62,088 nt of DNA from Deinococcus marmoris DSM 12784 (GCF_000701405.1 NZ_JNIV01000013.1:1-62088); one strand, 5' to 3'; shown: positions 41,309 to 53,114, counted from the stretch's first letter. Translations and numbers: made by a program. Notes: a model not told the origin generated them from the sequence alone.

Positions 41309-42859
41309 ATGAACCGAAGACTGCCCTTTTCCCTCTTGCTGCCCGCCCTGCTCACCTTGCTGGGCGTGCTGGTGCCGCTGTCGTACCTCGTAATGCGCGC
41401 CCTGGGGGCCGACCCGGGCGAGCTGCGCGAGATCGTCTTTCGCTCGCGCAATCTGACGCTGGCGGGCAATACGCTGCTGCTGGGCGCGTCGGTGCTGCTG
41501 ACCACCACGCTGGTGGCCCTGCCGCTGGCCTTCCTGGCGGCCCGCACGGACCTGCGCCCACGCGGCCTGCTGACGCTGCTGGGCGTGCTGCCGCTGGCAA
41601 TTCCGGGGTATGTGGGGGCCTACGCCTTTATTGCGGCGGGCGGGGCGGGCGGGGCCATCGACTCCCTGACCGGGCTGCGCGTGCCGGGGCCAGGGGGCTT
41701 CTGGGGCGCGCTGCTGGTGCTGACGCTGTTCACCTTTCCGTACCTGTTCCTGAACCTGCACGCCGCGCTGCGAACCCAGGACCCCGCACTGGAGGACGCC
41801 GCCCGCCTGCTGGGCCGTACCCGCTGGCAAACGTTCTGGCAGGTCACGGTGCCGCACCTGCGCCCGGCGTGGCTGTCGGGGGGCCTGTTGATCGGCCTGC
41901 ACACCCTGGGCGATTTCAGCGTGGTCAGCCTGATGCGCTACCCCACCTTCAGCGCGGCCATTTATCAGCAGTACACGGCAGCGTATGACCGGGTGTATTC
42001 GGCGTGGCTGGCGCTGCTGCTGCTGGTGCTGACTGGAGCGGTGCTGTGGCTGGAGGCGCGGTTCATGCGCGGCGTATTTCTTTCGCGCGTTTCTCCGTCC
42101 ACCGCGCGCAAACCCGGCACCGTCAAGCTGGGCCGTCTGCGCCCGCTGGCCTGGGGGTTCGTGGCGGTGCTGGCGTTCGTGTCGCTGGTGCTGCCGCTGG
42201 GTACGGTGCTGTACTGGCTGGGCCTGGAAACCAGCCCCTTCGCGTGGCCCAGCCTGCTGGACGCGTTGCAATCCGCGCTGGGGGCGGCGGCGCTGGCTGC
42301 CCTGACCACCACGGCGCTGGCCCTGCCGCTGGCCCTGATCGGCAGCCGCTTCAGCGGGCGCTGGCCGCGCGTCATCGAGCGGGCCGCGTACCTGGGCTAC
42401 GCCACGCCGCCGCTGGCCTTCGCGCTGGCGCTGATCTTTTTCGTGCTGCGGGCCGCGCCGCCGCTGTACCAGACGCTGCCGCTGCTGATCATCGCTTACA
42501 CGCTGCACTTTGTCGCCGAGGCCATCGGCCCGATTCGCAGTGGGCTGGTGCGGGCCACGCCCCGGTTAGAGGAAGCCGCCCGCGTGCTGGGGGTGTCGCG
42601 GGCGGGGGCGCTGCGGCGGGTCACGCTGCCGCTGCTGGGGCCGGGGCTGCTGGTCAGCGCGGCCTTCGTGTTTCTGAGCGTACTCAAGGAATTGCCGCTG
42701 ACGCTGCTGCTCTCGCCCATCGGTTTCGAGACGCTGGCCCGCAACGTCTGGAGCTACACCGAGGAAGCGCAGTATGCCAGCGCCGCCCCCTACGCGCTGG
42801 CGCTGGCGGCGGTGGGGGCCATGCTGACCCTGCTGATCCTGCGGCGGGAACGGGAATGA
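41309..42859 (+). CDS. Ferric iron ABC transporter permease (FbpB-like, fused double-domain)
   Basis: A protein of 516 residues made of two tandem permease halves with about twelve membrane segments in total. Each half has an EAA loop: DPALEDAARLLGRTRWQTFWQVTVPHLRP in the first and RLEEAARVLGVSRAGALRRVTLPLLGP in the second. This duplicated layout is characteristic of FbpB/SfuB iron permeases. It starts shortly before the ATPase gene (10-nt gap) and completes the importer with the binding protein at 39392. Confidence 0.93.
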   Translation: MNRRLPFSLLLPALLTLLGVLVPLSYLVMRALGADPGELREIVFRSRNLTLAGNTLLLGASVLLTTTLVALPLAFLAARTDLRPRGLLTLLGVLPLAIPGYVGAYAFIAAGGAGGAIDSLTGLRVPGPGGFWGALLVLTLFTFPYLFLNLHAALRTQDPALEDAARLLGRTRWQTFWQVTVPHLRPAWLSGGLLIGLHTLGDFSVVSLMRYPTFSAAIYQQYTAAYDRVYSAWLALLLLVLTGAVLWLEARFMRGVFLSRVSPSTARKPGTVKLGRLRPLAWGFVAVLAFVSLVLPLGTVLYWLGLETSPFAWPSLLDALQSALGAAALAALTTTALALPLALIGSRFSGRWPRVIERAAYLGYATPPLAFALALIFFVLRAAPPLYQTLPLLIIAYTLHFVAEAIGPIRSGLVRATPRLEEAARVLGVSRAGALRRVTLPLLGPGLLVSAAFVFLSVLKELPLTLLLSPIGFETLARNVWSYTEEAQYASAAPYALALAAVGAMLTLLILRRERE

Positions 42860-42869
42860 GGAGACCTAT

Positions 42870-43973
42870 ATGACCGTCATCGACAGGCTTAAGCCTGAGG
42901 GAGGGACGGCTACTCACCCAGCCTCCGCCCCGTTCGCGCTGGAATTGCAGCATCTGGTCAAGTATTTTCATCCGCCGGGCCGCCAGGTCAGCAATCTGCC
43001 CCCGGTGGTCAATGACCTGTGTTTGCAGGTTGCCCAGGGCGAACTGCTGACCTTGCTGGGGCCGTCGGGCTGCGGCAAGACCACCACCCTGCGCCTGATC
43101 GCGGGGCTGGAGGAGCCGGACGGCGGGGCAGTCTGGATCGACGGGCGCAACATGACCCAGCCGCCGCAGCCCCCCGAGCGCCGGGGCGTGGGGCTGGTCT
43201 TTCAGGACTACGCGCTGTTTCCGCACCTGAGCGTGCTGGGCAACGTGCTGTTCGGATTGAACCGTCTGCCGCGTGCCGAGCGCCTGACCCGCGCCCGCGA
43301 AACCCTGTCGCTGGTGGGCCTGACCGTCTTCGAGACGCGGATGCCGCATCAGTTGTCCGGCGGGCAGCAGCAGCGCGTCGCGCTGGCCCGCGCACTGGCC
43401 CCGCGCCCCCGCCTGCTGCTGCTGGACGAGCCGTTTTCCAATCTGGACGCGCAACTGCGCCACTCCACCCGCCAGGAGGTGCGCGCCATCCTGCGCCGCA
43501 GCGGCGTGGCGGCCATCCTGGTCACGCACGATCAGGAAGAAGCGCTGGCCTTCAGTGACCGGATTGCCCTGATGCGCGCCGGGCAGATCGAGCAGATCGG
43601 CACCCCGCAGGAGGTCTACGCCCGCCCCCGCACGGCGTTTGTCGCCTCGTTCCTGGGCCGCAGCAATCTGCTGTCCGGCACCGTTCAGGCTGGGTTGGCC
43701 CGCACGGTGCTGGGCACCATTGAACTGGAGGGGGAGGCGGTCCCGGACGGCCCCGTGATGGTCAGCGTGCGCCCCGAGCATCTGGCCTTCACCGACGATC
43801 CTTCCGGGACCGAGGCAGTGGTGCTGGCCCGCGAGTTCAAGGGCCACGCCGTGACCTACACGCTGGCTCTGGGACAGCAGGAATTGCAGCTCCACGACAC
43901 GGGTCAGGCGCTGCACGCCGAGGGTCAGGGGGTGCGCGTCTGCGCGGTACGGGCGGGGCGGGTGGTGCGCTGA
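42870..43973 (+). CDS. Ferric iron ABC transporter ATP-binding protein (FbpC-like)
   Basis: A protein of 367 residues. Walker A is LLGPSGCGKTTTLRLIAG, the Q-loop is VFQDYALFPHL, the signature is LSGGQQQRVALARAL, Walker B is LLLLDEPFSNLD and the H-loop is ILVTHDQEEAL. A C-terminal TOBE-like domain (about residues 260-367, VSVRPEHLAF) is present. GAGGAG precedes the ATG. It would energise the permease encoded just upstream. Confidence 0.94.
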   Translation: MTVIDRLKPEGGTATHPASAPFALELQHLVKYFHPPGRQVSNLPPVVNDLCLQVAQGELLTLLGPSGCGKTTTLRLIAGLEEPDGGAVWIDGRNMTQPPQPPERRGVGLVFQDYALFPHLSVLGNVLFGLNRLPRAERLTRARETLSLVGLTVFETRMPHQLSGGQQQRVALARALAPRPRLLLLDEPFSNLDAQLRHSTRQEVRAILRRSGVAAILVTHDQEEALAFSDRIALMRAGQIEQIGTPQEVYARPRTAFVASFLGRSNLLSGTVQAGLARTVLGTIELEGEAVPDGPVMVSVRPEHLAFTDDPSGTEAVVLAREFKGHAVTYTLALGQQELQLHDTGQALHAEGQGVRVCAVRAGRVVR

Positions 43974-44010
43974 GGACCAGTTTTCCACGGTCCCTCTCTG
44001 CCACGGTCTA

Positions 44011-44189
44011 AGAGCGTGTTTATAAGGGGTCTCCAGATTTTCTCGCGGCCCAGGAACACGCGCTTTTAGCTCCTCCCCCCCTGTGGGGGAGGCTGGGAGG
44101 GGGGAGCCGCAAACGCCTTCCCAGCGCGGCCTGAACGGAAAGATATCTATTTCCCGGCTCAAAATGAGACACCTTCTAAAACACGCTCT
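44011..44189. mobile_element. MITE-like non-autonomous element
   Basis: A 179-bp non-coding segment bounded by inverted repeats of about 23 bp. The left end reads AGAGCGTGTTTATAAGGGG then TCTC; the right end, reverse-complemented, reads AGAGCGTGTTTTAGAAGG then TGTCTC. The left end also matches the IS end at 382-363 at all but two of about 20 positions, so a related transposase could mobilise it. The interior carries a GC-rich hairpin of the dispersed repeat family (CTCCCCCCCTGTGGGGGAG, near 44074). CTA occurs next to both ends and could be the target duplication. Confidence 0.7.
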
Positions 44190-44294
44190 AAAGATCGCGT
44201 CAGCCCTTGCTCTGCGCGGGCAGCCTACAATGCGGCACGAATCACAGCGTCAGAAGGGCTGCAAGGCTGGCCCAGCACTCAAGGAGACACGACT

Positions 44295-45176
44295 ATGGAC
44301 TGGAAAAATCTTCCCGGCGGCGGCGGCGGCATCGAGGACCGGCGGGGTGGGGGCGGCGTTCCTGGCGGCGGAATTGCCGTGGGCGGCATCGGCGGCCTGA
44401 TCATTGCGCTGGTGGCTATGTTCTTCGGCATTGATCCCAGCGCGATTCTGGGGGGCGGCGACGGTGGGCAGACCCAGACACAAAGTCAGTCTCAGGCGCA
44501 GAATCAGGCGCAGGGCACCCCGGCCACCGACGAGAACTATCAGTTCATGGACCGCATCATGACCAGCACCAATCAGGTCTGGGGCGGCGTGTTCCAGCAG
44601 GCCGGGCGCACCTACACCCCGGCGCGGCTGGTGCTGTACACGCGCGGCACCCAGGGCGGGTGTGGCGTCGCCAACAGCGCCTCCGGGCCGTTCTACTGCC
44701 CGCTGGACAACAAGGTCTACATCGACACCAGTTTCTTTTCCATGATGGAGCGGCAACTGGGCGGTGGCGGCGATTTCGCGTATTCCTACGTTATCGCGCA
44801 TGAGGTTGGCCACCACGTCCAGAACGAGCTGGGCATCGCCGATCAGGTGGAACGCGAGCAACGCAGCGCCCGCACGGAAGCCCAGGCCAATCAGGCCAGC
44901 GTGCGTCTGGAACTCCAGGCCGACTGCTTCGCAGGGGTGTGGGGCAACCGCGTGAAAGATCAGGCCAGGATCACGCAGGCTGATATTCAGGAAGCCATCA
45001 GCACCGCGCAGGCCATCGGCGACGACAACCTGCAACGCCAGGGGGCAGGCCGGATCGTTCCCGACTCCTTCACGCACGGCAGCAGTCAGCAGCGCGTCAA
45101 GTGGTTTACCACCGGCTTCCAGACCGGCGATCCCAACAAGTGTGACACCTTTAACCAGAATTACAGCCAGTTGTAG
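44295..45176 (+). CDS. YpfJ-like neutral zinc metallopeptidase
   Basis: A protein of 293 residues. It starts with a glycine-rich segment ([20 protein letters not shown]), then one membrane helix ([15 protein letters not shown]), a Gln/Ser-rich linker and the peptidase domain. The zinc motif HEVGHH is at residues 169-174. [16 protein letters not shown] and [16 protein letters not shown], the latter carrying the third ligand region, are family blocks. Substrates are unknown. AAGGAG precedes the ATG. TACAAT at 44226-44231 is a plausible -10 box just inside the spacer after the MITE-like element. Confidence 0.92.
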   Translation: MDWKNLPGGGGGIEDRRGGGGVPGGGIAVGGIGGLIIALVAMFFGIDPSAILGGGDGGQTQTQSQSQAQNQAQGTPATDENYQFMDRIMTSTNQVWGGVFQQAGRTYTPARLVLYTRGTQGGCGVANSASGPFYCPLDNKVYIDTSFFSMMERQLGGGGDFAYSYVIAHEVGHHVQNELGIADQVEREQRSARTEAQANQASVRLELQADCFAGVWGNRVKDQARITQADIQEAISTAQAIGDDNLQRQGAGRIVPDSFTHGSSQQRVKWFTTGFQTGDPNKCDTFNQNYSQL

Positions 45177-45191
45177 ACGGCAGCAGGTAGA

Positions 45192-45231
45192 AGCGGGGCG
45201 CGAGGCCAGGATGCTCGCGCCCCGCTCCTTT
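45192..45231 (+). terminator. Strong hairpin after the YpfJ-like gene
   Basis: AGCGGGGCGCGAG (45192-45204) pairs perfectly with CTCGCGCCCCGCT (45214-45226) over 13 bp around a 9-nt loop and is followed by CCTTTG. The T-run is weak but the stem is very stable. Confidence 0.65.
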
Positions 45232-45249
45232 GTGGCGGGAAAGTGAAGC

Positions 45250-45978
45250 GTGTCGCCCCGCCGCCCGTCCAGATGCGCTTTCCTGCTGGGGATTTCAGCG
45301 CAGTTGTCGCCCTCATGGACCATTTCCGGCGTTCCCGTGACCCTCAGGCGCAGCGCGCGGCGGCGCACGGTGGCCTTGCAGGTCAGGCCCGGTGCGGTGA
45401 CGATCTTTGCGCCCCAGCGGGTGCCCCTGCCACAGCTTCAGGACATTCTCCAGCAGCGCCGCGCCTGGGTGGAACATCATCTGGCGCAGTACGCAGCGCG
45501 CCCGCTGGCGGCTCAGGCATGGACGGACGGCGCGCAATTGCCATTCCTGGGTGAAACGCTGACGCTCCGGCTTGATCTGGCACGGAAAAAACCTGTGCGT
45601 CTGGGCAATGATCTCCTCCTCCCAGCAGATGAACCGGAGCGGGCGCTGGAAACATGGACGCGGGCGGCCTGCCTCGCCCCATACACCGCGCTGGTCACGG
45701 AATACGCCGCCCGGCTGGGCGCAGCGGACCGTCTGGGCAGGGTGCGGGTCAGCGACACCACTTCCCGCTGGGGCAGTTGCAGCAGCTCCGGCGACATCCG
45801 CCTGCACTGGAAACTGTCTCGCGCGCCGCTGGAGGTGCTGCGTTACGTCGCCCTGCACGAAGCGGCGCACCTGCTGGAGATGAACCACTCGGCCCATTAC
45901 TGGGCGCATGTGGCCCGCATCATGCCGGAGTGGCAGACGCAGCGGCGCTGGCTCAGGGAGAACGGCCAGACGCTCTGA
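45250..45978 (+). CDS. YgjP-like (DUF45/SprT-like) metallopeptidase
   Basis: A protein of up to 242 residues with the YgjP family layout: VTLRRSARRRTVALQVRPGAVTIFAP, RRAWVEHHL, SDTTSRWGSCSSSGDIRLHWKL and the zinc motif HEAAHLLEMNHSAHYWAHV near the C terminus. The HExxH motif with a downstream histidine indicates a minimal gluzincin. No in-frame ATG exists before the domain, so the start is a GTG (45250) or a TTG a few codons later; the first 25 residues are uncertain. It follows the hairpin at 45192. Confidence 0.85.
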   Translation: MSPRRPSRCAFLLGISAQLSPSWTISGVPVTLRRSARRRTVALQVRPGAVTIFAPQRVPLPQLQDILQQRRAWVEHHLAQYAARPLAAQAWTDGAQLPFLGETLTLRLDLARKKPVRLGNDLLLPADEPERALETWTRAACLAPYTALVTEYAARLGAADRLGRVRVSDTTSRWGSCSSSGDIRLHWKLSRAPLEVLRYVALHEAAHLLEMNHSAHYWAHVARIMPEWQTQRRWLRENGQTL

Positions 45979-46051
45979 TTTGGCTCGACATTAAACCGTA
46001 AGGTTCGTGTATGTCCCCTTCATCACCGCCACCTGTGCCCCGCTAGGCTGA

Positions 46052-46906
<855 letters not shown>

Positions 46907-46917
46907 TCGGCGCAAAA

Positions 46918-46956
46918 GAGGAGCCACCCCATCTATCGGGGTGGCTCCTCCTTTTT
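46918..46956. terminator. Bidirectional intrinsic terminator
   Basis: GAGGAGCCACCCC (46918-46930) and GGGGTGGCTCCTC (46938-46950) form a perfect 13-bp stem with a 7-nt loop, preceded by AAAA and followed by CTTTTTG. It separates the convergent hydrolase and proline-rich genes and can work on both strands. Confidence 0.9.
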
Positions 46957-46966
46957 GCTGCCTGCT

Positions 46967-47179
46967 CTACATCGCGGGCATGGGCATGGGGCTGGGCAGG
47001 CCCGGCGTGTCCGGGTTGTCGGTGGGGCTGGGAACGGGCATTCCGGGCAGATCGGGATTGACGGGCGGATCAATGATCGGGCCTGTTCCGTTCTCGCCGG
47101 GCATACGCTCGGGCATGGGGGCAGGGGTGTCGGTGGGTTCAGTCGCCGGAGCGGGCGGACGGTCATAGGGTCCAGTCAT
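46967..47179 (-). CDS. Small proline-rich protein
   Basis: A protein of 70 residues that is roughly one-third proline, with repeating P-x-P and DxP units ([37 protein letters not shown]). It is probably disordered and has no signal peptide. GGAGG lies 6 nt before the ATG on the minus strand and the bidirectional terminator follows its stop, so it looks like a real gene. I do not recognise it. Confidence 0.65.
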   Translation of the reverse strand: MTGPYDRPPAPATEPTDTPAPMPERMPGENGTGPIIDPPVNPDLPGMPVPSPTDNPDTPGLPSPMPMPAM

Positions 47180-47316
47180 GGTTGACCTCCAGATTTGGAA
47201 TACGTCCGACTCTGCGCCTTCATCCCGTGCAGCAGGGAAGATACAGGTAAAGGCGTCTTCACGCCTCCGCGTCAGGGATCACAGTCGGGTGTGCGGCGGC
47301 TGGGTCAAACTGGACC

Positions 47317-48435
47317 ATGTCTAAACTCAACTCCCGTTTTCTGCTGGCCTGGGGCGTCACGGCGCTGCTGGCCTCCGCGCAGGCCGCGCCCGCCGTGGCG
47401 TTCCAGCCGTTCGTCAGTGGTCTGAAACAGGTCACGGCCCTGACCCACGCCGGGGACGGTTCAGGCCGCCTGTACGCCGCCCAGCAGGACGGACGCGTGC
47501 GCCTGATCGAGAAGGGCAAGGTCCGGGACAGCCTGTTTCTGGACCTCCAGAAGCTGACGCGGGCGGGCGGGGAGCGCGGCCTGATCGGGCTGACCTTCGA
47601 TCCAGGGTACAAGACCAACCGCCGCCTGTACGTGCATTACAGCGATCTGAACGGCGACACGGTGCTGGCCCGCTACACCGCCGCCGCCGATTTCAGCCGT
47701 GCAGAGGCTGGCAGCGCCAAGACGCTATTCACCGCCAAGCAGCCCTACAGCAACCACAACGGCGGCCAGATCGCCTTCGGTCCAGACGGCTTCCTGTACC
47801 TGGGTCTGGGCGACGGCGGCAGCGGCGGCGATCCACAGAACAACGCGCAGAACCTGGGCACTCCGCTGGGCAAACTGTTGCGCTTCGACGTGTCGGGGGA
47901 CGCCGCCAGACCTGCCGCCGGGAACCCGTTCGCGGGCCGTGCGGGGGCCAATCCCAACATCTGGGCTTACGGCCTGCGTAATCCCTGGCGCTTCAGCTTT
48001 GACCGGGACGGCGGCGGTCTGGTGATCGCGGACGTGGGCCAGAACGCCTTTGAGGAAGTGGACTTTCAGGCGGCCAGCAGCAAGGGCGGTGAGAACTACG
48101 GCTGGCGCGTGCGCGAGGGTCAGGTGTGTTACGAGAAGGGCTGCGCCGACAAGGGTTTCGTGGACCCGGTGCTGGTGTATGGCCGCAACGAGGGTCAGAG
48201 CATCACGGGCGGTTACGTCTACCGGGGCAAGGCAATTCCTGCGCTGAAAGGCCAGTACGTCTTTGCCGACTTCGCCACGGGCACGGTCTGGGCCGCGCCC
48301 ACCGGGGGCAAGAGCTGGGCCAAGGAGGCGCTGGGCAAGGTGGACAACCCCAGCACCTTTGGCGAGGACGAGGCGGGTGAGGTCTACGTGGCTGAATACG
48401 GCAGCGGGCGGATTTTGAAACTGGCGGGGAAGTAA
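47317..48435 (+). CDS. PQQ-dependent sugar dehydrogenase-like protein
   Basis: A secreted protein of 372 residues with a signal peptide (SRFLLAWGVTALLASAQAAPA). It is a six-bladed beta-propeller of the soluble glucose/aldose sugar dehydrogenase family: ALTHAGDGSGRLYAAQQDGRV, GGERGLIGLTFDPGY, NHNGGQIAFGPDGFLYLGLG, DGGSGGDPQNNAQN and IWAYGLRNPWRFSFDR, which holds the PQQ and calcium contacts. VCYEKGCADKGFVDPV carries a probable disulfide. Whether the organism makes PQQ is not shown here. Confidence 0.92.
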   Translation: MSKLNSRFLLAWGVTALLASAQAAPAVAFQPFVSGLKQVTALTHAGDGSGRLYAAQQDGRVRLIEKGKVRDSLFLDLQKLTRAGGERGLIGLTFDPGYKTNRRLYVHYSDLNGDTVLARYTAAADFSRAEAGSAKTLFTAKQPYSNHNGGQIAFGPDGFLYLGLGDGGSGGDPQNNAQNLGTPLGKLLRFDVSGDAARPAAGNPFAGRAGANPNIWAYGLRNPWRFSFDRDGGGLVIADVGQNAFEEVDFQAASSKGGENYGWRVREGQVCYEKGCADKGFVDPVLVYGRNEGQSITGGYVYRGKAIPALKGQYVFADFATGTVWAAPTGGKSWAKEALGKVDNPSTFGEDEAGEVYVAEYGSGRILKLAGK

Positions 48436-48439
48436 CGGG

Positions 48440-48535
48440 CTTTTCCCCTCTACCCTTGTGGGACTGGTGCAGCTCCGCAGGAGAGAGAGGCGCTGCGACA
48501 GCAGCGGGGTGAGGGGGCCACCGGGCAGGCCATCA
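48440..48535. repeat. Dispersed intergenic repeat
   Basis: The 3' spacer contains CAGCTCCGCAGGAGAG (48470-48485), an inverted copy of 41003-41018. It also carries GGGGGCCACCGGGCAGGCCA (48513-48532), an exact copy of 21463-21482. It lies between two convergent genes and has no coding potential. Confidence 0.65.
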
Positions 48536-48553
48536 ATGCAGACTCCTAAACCC

Positions 48554-49477
48554 TCAGCGGTACTCCACCAGCAGCGGCAGATGATCGCTTTCCTCTGCCG
48601 GGAGAACGGCGGCGCGTGTCGGCGTCACCCCACGCGCCATCTGGTGGTCAATCCGCACGCGCAGGGCAGGGAAGGTCCAGCCGGGGCCGCGTCCAGCCTG
48701 GGCAAAAGCGTCCGGGCCAAAGTCTTCCTGCAAACTCCGGTAGATCAATCCTCGCGGTGGCGTATTCAGATCGCCGCCCAGCAGCACGCGGCCAGAACTC
48801 TGGACCGCAATTCGCTTCAGCACCTGCGTCTGCGCTGAGCGGTTGTTGCGTGTTCTTTGCAGGTAGGCGAAATCCCCGGCCAGCGCGTCCATCACCTGCA
48901 CCGTCCCCAGATGTGCATTCACAACGGTCAGGGGTTCGCCGCGCCACTGTAAGCGCGTGATCAGTACTTCACGCTGGTTTCCGGGTAGGTCCACTGTCTC
49001 CGATGTCAGGATCGGTAGCCGCGTCAGGGTCATGACCTCCAGTGCAGAGCGCGCCGTGTAGCCGGGCAGGGCGTCAGCCAGCGCCTCCCTGTAGCCAGGA
49101 GGCTGGAAGTTGGATTCCTGCAACAGAATCACGTCGGCATCGGCATTTTTCAGAATGGCGGCCAGTCGCGCTGGCGTGGACCTGTACCCGCTGTTGACGT
49201 TGTAGTCCAGCACCCGCAGTTCTCCACTCTGTTGCGGCGTCCAGTGCAGGAAACCCGCGCCCCAGGCCGCCAGCAACGTTCCCGCCAGCGCCACCGCGAA
49301 ACCGCGTTTTCTCAGCGCGGTCCACAGCAATACGAATGGCGCGGGCAGCAGCCACAGCACGGCGGGCGCATAGGCCAGCAGAAGGGTGGGCAACGTCCTT
49401 TCGCCAACGAACTCACCCAGTCCCCAGACCAGCACGACGAGCAGGAGATAAAACCAGGCGAGGCGGGAGCGGAACAT
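48554..49477 (-). CDS. Membrane-anchored endonuclease/exonuclease/phosphatase (EEP) family protein
   Basis: A protein of 307 residues. Three hydrophobic segments (LAWFYLLLVVLVWGLGEFVG, TLLLAYAPAVLWLLPAPFVLLW, FAVALAGTLLAAWGAGFLHW) precede an EEP domain from about residue 87. The catalytic set is visible as LRVLDYNVNSG, VILLQESNF, VVNAHLG, LLGGDLNTPPR, RIDHQMARG and SDHLPLLVEY. Family members cut phosphodiester bonds in nucleic acids, phosphoinositides or sphingomyelin; the substrate is unknown, and the domain probably faces the outside. ATG 49477 is chosen over 49540, since it starts the membrane segment. Confidence 0.88.
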   Translation of the reverse strand: MFRSRLAWFYLLLVVLVWGLGEFVGERTLPTLLLAYAPAVLWLLPAPFVLLWTALRKRGFAVALAGTLLAAWGAGFLHWTPQQSGELRVLDYNVNSGYRSTPARLAAILKNADADVILLQESNFQPPGYREALADALPGYTARSALEVMTLTRLPILTSETVDLPGNQREVLITRLQWRGEPLTVVNAHLGTVQVMDALAGDFAYLQRTRNNRSAQTQVLKRIAVQSSGRVLLGGDLNTPPRGLIYRSLQEDFGPDAFAQAGRGPGWTFPALRVRIDHQMARGVTPTRAAVLPAEESDHLPLLVEYR

Positions 49478-49587
49478 CGGGGCAAATCCTGGCACAGGCC
49501 GGTGAGAGGCGGCGTCAGTCCAAAGTCTTGTCTGTATCAAAAAAGAGGCGGGAGCAAACGCCCACGCCTCCCTTTTCTACGAATGCT

Positions 49588-51306
<1,719 letters not shown>

Positions 51307-51594
51307 GTGAAGTCACATCCTTTTTTAAGGTTGGAGAGGTGGGCGCTGGATTTTGGAAACAGCCCAGCACCGGATAGCTCAGCGTCGCCAGGCCCGAACA
51401 AGGTTCGCGCGGCGGGTGGCTCCAGGGTTCTGTCATTGGCCTCAGAATAGCGTCCAGGCGCATTTGCAATGGTGTGCAATGCCCTCAGATGGCTATGGAT
51501 TTGGGGGCGACAGAACCGGCGCGGGTTTTCAGATCTTGATCATCGTGGATGCAGCATAGGGGAGAGGCCAGGGCGGGCGCATCGGCATGGTGGC

Positions 51595-52512
51595 TTACTG
51601 ATGTTCCGCCAGTATTTCCCCAATCGTGTACCAGCTCCGCTCCATGATTTCCGGGTTGGTGTGCTGGTAGTACGGCAGCGCGAACAGGGCTTTTGCCAGC
51701 GCTCTGGCCCGTCCGCGTGCCCAGGTGGCGTCGTCGGGTTGCAATTCGTTGCGGTAGATGCGGCGGCCCTCTGCACTCAGGGCATTCCAGGCTGGCATCA
51801 GATCAACTGCTGGATCGCTCAGTTCCAATGACGCGAAATCCAGCACGGCAGTCAGGCGTTCGCCGTCCCATAGCAGGTTGCTGCTGTGCAGGTCGCCGTG
51901 AACCCAGATGGGGGGAGCCGTCCAGCCCGGAAGCTGCATGGCGGCGTCCCAGACGGCGGTGATCTGTGCCCGCGTTGCAGCGTCCAACAGTTCCGCTGAA
52001 GCTTCAATGCCTGCCCGGACATACGGGTCCAGCTCGTGAAGTTCGGTGGCCGGATTCTCCCCGCACGGTGCGTCGGTCTGATCGCAAGCACGCAGCGCCA
52101 GCACGAAGTCGGCCAGTTGCCGGGCCAGCTCAGGCCGCGCCGCCATCTCCGATAAAGACAGCATCCTGCCCGGCAGCCAGCGGTAAATGCCCCAGGTGTA
52201 CGGATAGCCCTCGCCCGGTTGACCCAGTGCCAGCGGCTGGGGCACGCGCAGAGGCAGGTGCGGCGCGAGTCGGGGCAGCCATTCCAGCTCTTTTTCCACC
52301 TGCCCGACGGCCCAGCCGATGTGGGGCAGCCGCACCATCAATTCGTCACCCAGGCGGTACAGCGCGTTGTCTGTGCCAAAGGACTTCACGCGGCGCACAG
52401 TTGATCCGGCCCACTGTGGAAACTGCGCGGCCAGCAGCTTCTGCACCAGCTCAGCATCGGTGTGGATCTCGTCAGGGTGCATCTTGAGGTCAGAGGACAG
52501 GTCAGCAGACAT
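51595..52512 (-). CDS. Aminoglycoside phosphotransferase (APH)-family kinase
   Basis: A protein of 305 residues with the APH/choline-kinase fold. FGTDNALYRLGDELMVRLP is the ATP-binding region, VHGDLHSSNLLWDGERL is the Brenner catalytic loop and AVLDFASLELSDPAVDLMPAW is the metal-binding DFG equivalent. Family members phosphorylate aminoglycosides, sugars, choline or other small molecules; nothing here identifies the substrate. TACGCT lies 7 nt before ATG 52512. ATG 52482 (MHPDEIHTD) is a possible alternative start. Confidence 0.88.
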   Translation of the reverse strand: MSADLSSDLKMHPDEIHTDAELVQKLLAAQFPQWAGSTVRRVKSFGTDNALYRLGDELMVRLPHIGWAVGQVEKELEWLPRLAPHLPLRVPQPLALGQPGEGYPYTWGIYRWLPGRMLSLSEMAARPELARQLADFVLALRACDQTDAPCGENPATELHELDPYVRAGIEASAELLDAATRAQITAVWDAAMQLPGWTAPPIWVHGDLHSSNLLWDGERLTAVLDFASLELSDPAVDLMPAWNALSAEGRRIYRNELQPDDATWARGRARALAKALFALPYYQHTNPEIMERSWYTIGEILAEHQ

Positions 52513-52519
52513 TGCGCCG

Positions 52520-52525
52520 AGCGTA
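52520..52525 (-). promoter_or_regulatory. -10 box, probable leaderless promoter
   Basis: TACGCT on the minus strand, 7 nt before the APH-family gene ATG at 52512. Confidence 0.5.
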
Positions 52526-52597
52526 ACCCTGTCCCCTGCTACCCGGCATGGGCCGAACGGCTTACAGCGTTCCTGTGCTTCCGCCCCTGTCCCGCCC

Positions 52598-52603
52598 TAC
52601 ACT
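52598..52603 (+). promoter_or_regulatory. -10 box, probable leaderless promoter
   Basis: TACACT, 7 nt before ATG 52611. Confidence 0.6.
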
Positions 52604-52610
52604 GACCCGC

Positions 52611-53114
52611 ATGTCCACCCCCGCCATGTCCACTCCTGAAGTGCTGCGCGAGATGTTGCGCGAGGTGCTGTATGGCCCGGACGGTGGCCCGCTGGCCGTG
52701 GGTCTGTTCAGCGTGGGCGAGGCAGGACTGCTGCGAACCGCCCATGCCCTGACTTTCGCGCAGGCCAGCGCCCCCGCCGCCCCAGGACGGCCCACGCCCG
52801 CGCAGATCACCGTGCATCTGCGGCAATCGCTGGAACTGGCCGCCGCCCAACTGTCTGATCCCTACGCCCTGCTGCCCGAAGAGGAGGGCGCGTGGACCGT
52901 GCGTTTCGCCAGTCCGCAGGCGTGGCGGCTGGAACTCGTCGCTCTGGCCCGCGCCGGTCAGACTTTCTATGAGGCGCTGTACCTGCCCCTCTCGCCAGAT
53001 GGCCTGAGAATCGCCTTTGGGGCCGTCGCGCACGCCGCGTACCACACCGGGGCCTTGCGGTTTCATCTGGCGAATCTGAGGGCCGATATGGGTGTGTCGG
53101 GGGCGGGTGGGTAG
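52611..53114 (+). CDS. DinB-like four-helix protein
   Basis: A protein of 167 residues resembling the DinB/YfiT-like family, small four-helix proteins that bind a metal through three histidines. The most characteristic block is VAHAAYHTGALRFHL near the C terminus; further histidines occur at about residues 45 and 66 (TAHALTF, VHLRQSL). Deinococcus has an expanded, partly DNA-damage-responsive DinB family, but the role of this member is unknown. It ends 6 nt before the phospholipase D-like gene, so they are probably co-transcribed. Confidence 0.65.
   Translation: MSTPAMSTPEVLREMLREVLYGPDGGPLAVGLFSVGEAGLLRTAHALTFAQASAPAAPGRPTPAQITVHLRQSLELAAAQLSDPYALLPEEEGAWTVRFASPQAWRLELVALARAGQTFYEALYLPLSPDGLRIAFGAVAHAAYHTGALRFHLANLRADMGVSGAGG

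Noticed and set aside
41309..42508. Gln/Arg-rich minus-strand frame opposite the iron permease
   Set aside because: Shadow of the permease's alanine- and leucine-rich coding sequence; no promoter or ribosome binding site.
44207..44231. TTGCTC/TACAAT as a full promoter for the YpfJ-like gene
   Set aside because: The spacing is only 13 bp, too short for a normal -35/-10 pair; only the -10 box is retained as a suggestion in the gene entry.
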